Position numbers and translations under genes: made by a program | NCBI GenBank assembly: GCA_009760855.2 | Contig: WPIO01000009.1 | Coordinates: forward strand, 7,601,001-7,665,000 | Source of the DNA: Cristatella mucedo | Taxonomy: Eukaryota; Bryozoa; Phylactolaemata; Cristatellidae | Length of the DNA stretch: 64,000 nt | Reading direction: 5' to 3' | The notes under the pieces: model-generated | Seen by the model: only the letters and a program-made list of their open reading frames with translations | What the model was told of the DNA's origin: nothing | Database searches by the model: none | In this document: positions 60,289 through 64,000 of the stretch, one piece after another | Position numbering within the stretch: position 1 is the stretch's first letter | Layout of the letters: each line of letters starts with the position of its first letter

Positions 60289-62002
60289 GTATCCGCTCGT
60301 TTGGTATTCCTATGATTGTCTCGAACCACTCAGCTCGTACTCCCTCAAGTGCTACTGTGAACCCGTCTAACCCAGTAGTCATCAGGCCTTCTATAACTCC
60401 GACGGCCCAACTTGCAGCTTGTCTTTTGAATGCTCGCTCAATGTGCAATAAACCCTTTTTAATAAAGGTCCTCATTTCAGAAAAGGATCTCAACCTACTC
60501 GCCTTGACTGAAACTTGGCTAAAATTGGTAGCTGGACATTGGAACGAGTCGTGGCTGACCAGTTGAACTCCTATGTTGAAACTTCAAGCCTTGCTAGTAA
60601 GTTCCAGTCTGGTGTCAGAGTTTCAGGTAGAATAGAGTCGGCATTGCTTTGGGTGTATAAAGACCTAATTAGAAATGCAAACTTAAGTAGAGTCTTTCTG
60701 CTTGTTTTGCTCGATCTTTCGGCAGCTTTTGACACTATCGATCACCGAGTCCTAATTGAGGGCCTCTCTCCTCACCACTGGCACTGCATTGCAATGGTTC
60801 AGGTCATACCTCAGTGGGAGACCAATTGATGTTAATGGACAAAGATAATCCAAGGAACCTCTGAAATATAGGGTGCCTCGGGGCTCTGTGCTTGGTCTTG
60901 TTCTTTTCACGGTTTATACTCTCCCTCTTTCTGCTGTGATTGCCAGGCACAATCTAGGCTTTCACTTCTATGCAGATGACGTTCAGTTGTACCTTTGCTT
61001 TGATCCCTCCCAGCCGTCCAGCATGTCGAACTCTCTCAACTCCCTTGCTGCACGTGTTGATGACGTCCACATATGGATGGCAGCAGATTTTCTTTAATTG
61101 AATGATGATTAAACCAACTTACAATTTATGGGCAAACCAAGTGTGATTCAGAAAAAAGTTGGCATGAAATCTAGGCGTCCTGTTCCGAAGTGACCGCTTC
61201 ATTAGACGATCATATCAGCTCCACAATCAAGCCTGCCTACTTTCAGCTGGATAACATTGCTAAAATTCGGGCTTGTTTAAACAGGAATGCCACATTTAAG
61301 TCGGTCCATGTATTTGTGACATTCCATCTTGAATCCAGTAACTTCCTGCTTGCTGGCCTACTATCGTGTGCTTACAGCTGGTGCAAAACTCTGTAGCTAG
61401 GCTTGTCTGCCGTGAGCTTCGCAGTTGCCACATCTTACCACTTCTAGCTAATCTGCTGTGATTCTCAGTCAAGCAACGCATCGACTTCAAGGTTCTGTCA
61501 CTCACTTTTAGGTCCATTCATTTTTTAGCTCCAGACTACCTATAAGATTTCCTCCCCCACCAGGCTAAGCATCGTTCCACTGCTTTTCGAAATCTAATCG
61601 TTTACCTATACCTCATACAAACCTCAGATCTTTTGGAGACCATGCCTATAGTTCGTATGCTCTCAAAGCCTGGAACTCACTCCCGGCTTGCGTCAGAACA
61701 TCCCCTGACTTGTCCTTATTTAAAAAGAAACTAAAAAACGTGTCTGTTTGTCACAGGATTTAGTGGGTCCCTGTGATTCGACCTTTATGTGCTTATGCAT
61801 GCTGACACTGTGTATGCTGCCACTAACCATACTTGCATGCTGACCCTGTGCATGTCACCCATAACCATGTTATTCTTATCGTTTATTGAGCATGCTACCA
61901 CTAACCATTCGACCGTGCTTCCTTTGCAGCAAATGTAAAGTGCCTATAAAGAGATTAAGTTATTTGAGGCACTTAATCAAACGTATATTATTATTATTAT
62001 CG
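60289..62002 (+). mobile_element. LINE A with EN-to-RT internal deletion
   Basis: Begins with the endonuclease start (LLNARSMCNKPFLIKVLIS, LNLLALTETWL at 60420-60520) and then jumps at about 60530 into RT (LERVVADQLNSYVETSSLAS). RT has LLDLSAAFDTIDHRVLIEGL and FYADDVQLYLCFD with several stops. Ends with 3' UTR, hairpin AAGTGCCT ... AGGCACTT and (ATT)n at 61987-62000. Confidence 0.85.
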
Positions 62003-62768
62003 CCAAGCATAATCTAGGCTTTCAGGTCTTTACAGATAATACACAGCAGTACCTATGCTTTGATCCTCCCCAGCTCTCTAGCACGTCAAAATGTCTCCAC
62101 TCCTTTGCAGCATGCTTTGCTGGCTTCTGCACTTGATGGTAGCACAGACATGGATACATCCACATCCAAGTCGGTCCAGGCACGCGAGAAATCCTGTCGT
62201 CTCGACTTGTGTAAGTCACTGCTTTTAGGTCTAATGGCTCACTATTCACTCAAGCGCTTAAAGTAGGAGCAGAACTCTGCAGCCAGGCTCGTCTAGCGAG
62301 CGAATCGCAGTTGCCCCATTTCACCACTTCTCGTCGACCAATCGCAATGGCTCCGATGAAGCTGCGAATCAGGTCTCTTCATTCCCTGGCTCGAGCCTAC
62401 CTATCAAATCTACTCGCGAACATCCAGGCTAGGCATCGTACTCTGACTCAATTAGCTAAGCAATACCCCGAACAAACCTCAAATCCTTTGGTGACATTGC
62501 CTTTAGTCCGTGGGCTCCTAAAGTTTGAAGCTCACTACCTACTGACGTCACAACATTCCCGGCATTTAGAAAGAAGTTGACAACGCACTTGTTCCTCGAA
62601 GCGTTTACTGGATCCTTGCGATCTGTCCTTTATGTGCTTATGCCTGCTATCATTGTGCATATTACCACTAACCACATGTTCATGATTCCTTTACAGCCTA
62701 TGTAAATTGCCTAGGAAGAGATTATTAAGTTCTCTGGGGGCGCTATAAAAATAAATGATTACTGTTAT
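62003..62768 (+). mobile_element. LINE A fragment, strongly diverged
   Basis: Starts in the RT frame (AKHNLGF-like, CFDPPQLSSTS-like) immediately after the previous copy's ATT tail. Internal deletions. Ends GTAAATTGCCTAGGAAGAG, GGGGGCGCTATAAAAATAA. Confidence 0.75.
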
Positions 62769-63387
62769 CATTGTTGCTAGTAAAGAGAACGCATTGAGCT
62801 ATTAGTGTGGGTTTGACGACTGCGTTGCCAAATGCCCGTGCACTAAATGTTGCCGAGTTAAGTAGTACAGCTGATTGCTTCCAGTCTAGTGTTTCGAGCG
62901 GTTCATTCAAATCCTCAAAGGAAGAACGGCGGCTCGTATATTTTTTTTGTTGCTATCCTTGCAGAGTTTTATACCGAATAGTAAATCGGACTGCTCGTGC
63001 AGTCGCGTTGACGCAGCTAGATTGGGAAGTGCTTCCCGCGAGGGAGCCGGCGGCCACCGTAAGCGAGGCCGACTCGCAAGGCAGACCGGTCGGCAGACAG
63101 CTGAGTGTCGTCATCGCGGCGGCGAACTGTGCCCTGGCTGACGCGCCCTGGGGCGCGTGACGATGGGAGCATCCAAATTGCTAGCGGTTCTCTTCTGCTC
63201 GGTGCCGTCGCGTGGGCGAAGCGATCGAGGATCGAGGTGGAGAATGATCGAGACGGCAAGTACGGCTGAGCGTCCAGGCTTGTATTGCGAGACCTCACCT
63301 CAAATGGCTTCGCGACATGTTTTCTACTACGGAGGAAGCTGTTAGTATGCCGGTCTTGGGAGTCGAACTCGGGCTTTCGGCGCCAAA
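62769..63387. other. nothing recognised
   Basis: GC-rich at 63000-63240 with short open frames on both strands. No homology recognised. Confidence 0.4.
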
Positions 63388-63650
63388 AGCAATAGTAATA
63401 ATAATAATACACTTGGATAAAGCGCCTTCAGAGAATTCGACCTCTTTCTAGGCGCTTGACATTTGCTGCAAAGAAAACACGATCGAATGGTGAGTGGTAT
63501 CATGCTTTATAAACAACACGAATAACACGGTTAGGGGTGACATGCACAGGGTCAGCATGCAAGTGTGGTTAGTGGCGGCATGCACAGTGTCAGCACGCAT
63601 AAGTGCGTAAAGAACGAATCGCAGGGACCCACTAAATGCTGTCATAAATA
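63388..63650 (-). mobile_element. LINE A 3' fragment
   Basis: AATAATAATAATACACTTGG, hairpin (AAAGCGCC ... GGCGCTT region), CATTTGCTGCAAAGAAAAC and 3' UTR to ACCCACTAAATGCTGTC. Confidence 0.88.
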
Positions 63651-64000
63651 GCAAGTAAATTAGCAGCAGTTCACTCCAGCAGGTGACCCTCCACTATCGT
63701 CGTCTCCCCCTTCGACGAGAAACTATCGTCGTCTCCACCCTGACGAGAGAGGCTATGCAAAACGCTCCTGCATAAAACTCACACAGTCTGCGTGGCTGAG
63801 CGGAGTTACAGGCGGGCATACATGTCTACTAGGGCCAAGGCCACCAGCAGCAACCGAGCGCCGAGGCGGCGGTGGCTCCAGCTGTGGTTTTCCCTGGTTT
63901 GGTGCAAGAATGGCCAAGTGAATACGTACAAGTTTTAAATAGCAAAAATGCAATCATTCAATGTGGATTAATCCCGATGTAATAATGATAATAGCATAAA
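63651..64000. other. nothing recognised
   Basis: Contains a short direct repeat ACTATCGTCGTCTCC at about 63693 and 63722. No gene. Confidence 0.45.

Noticed and set aside
62807-63412. open frames on both strands near the right edge
   Set aside because: No homology, no convincing splice sites; GC-rich chance frames.

Overview
This is animal (metazoan) nuclear DNA. Both recognisable genes are split by many GT-AG introns and encode animal-type proteins (a USP48-like deubiquitinase and the 15-KH-repeat protein vigilin). The rest is dominated by non-LTR retrotransposons, tRNA-derived SINEs and microsatellites. The species cannot be named from the sequence. L2-like LINEs with ATT-repeat tails are common in marine and other invertebrates, so an invertebrate is the best guess.

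Layout. (1) 69-29031, plus strand: most of a USP48 orthologue, beginning inside the gene at the catalytic cysteine exon and running to the stop codon. Twenty exons are placed by protein similarity and by matching splice phase. The N-terminus lies left of the window, and one exon between 129 and 4563 was not found. Exons placed from 4564 onward join into one uninterrupted frame of 971 residues. (2) 29032-41004: intergenic, with a dense pile of LINE fragments in both orientations, including one copy with an intact 449-residue reverse-transcriptase frame (32963-34312). (3) 41005-56461, minus strand: the complete coding region of vigilin (HDLBP), 15 coding exons that join to 1330 codons plus stop. 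The two genes converge tail to tail. (4) 56462-64000: GC-rich upstream region of vigilin, then more nested LINE copies.

Mobile DNA. At least two LINE families are present. Family A ends in a hairpin plus (ATT)n. Family B ends in an ACATT-type repeat. A tRNA-derived SINE (SINE1) carries a 3' end resembling the family A hairpin, suggesting it borrows the LINE A machinery. A second SINE family (SINE2) has a near-perfect B box. A 185-bp hAT-type MITE in a vigilin intron closely resembles the SPIN/URR1 group of elements known for horizontal transfer. An 814-bp TIR element with TA duplication sits inside a LINE copy. A 470-bp foldback structure lies in a USP48 intron.

Functionally the two genes are unrelated housekeeping genes: USP48 removes ubiquitin in the nucleus, and vigilin binds mRNA at the ribosome and ER. 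No operon, CRISPR, phage or bacterial system is present. The points of interest are the transposon relationships, a phase-supported GC-AG intron, insertions in both proteins and unusual intronic hairpins.
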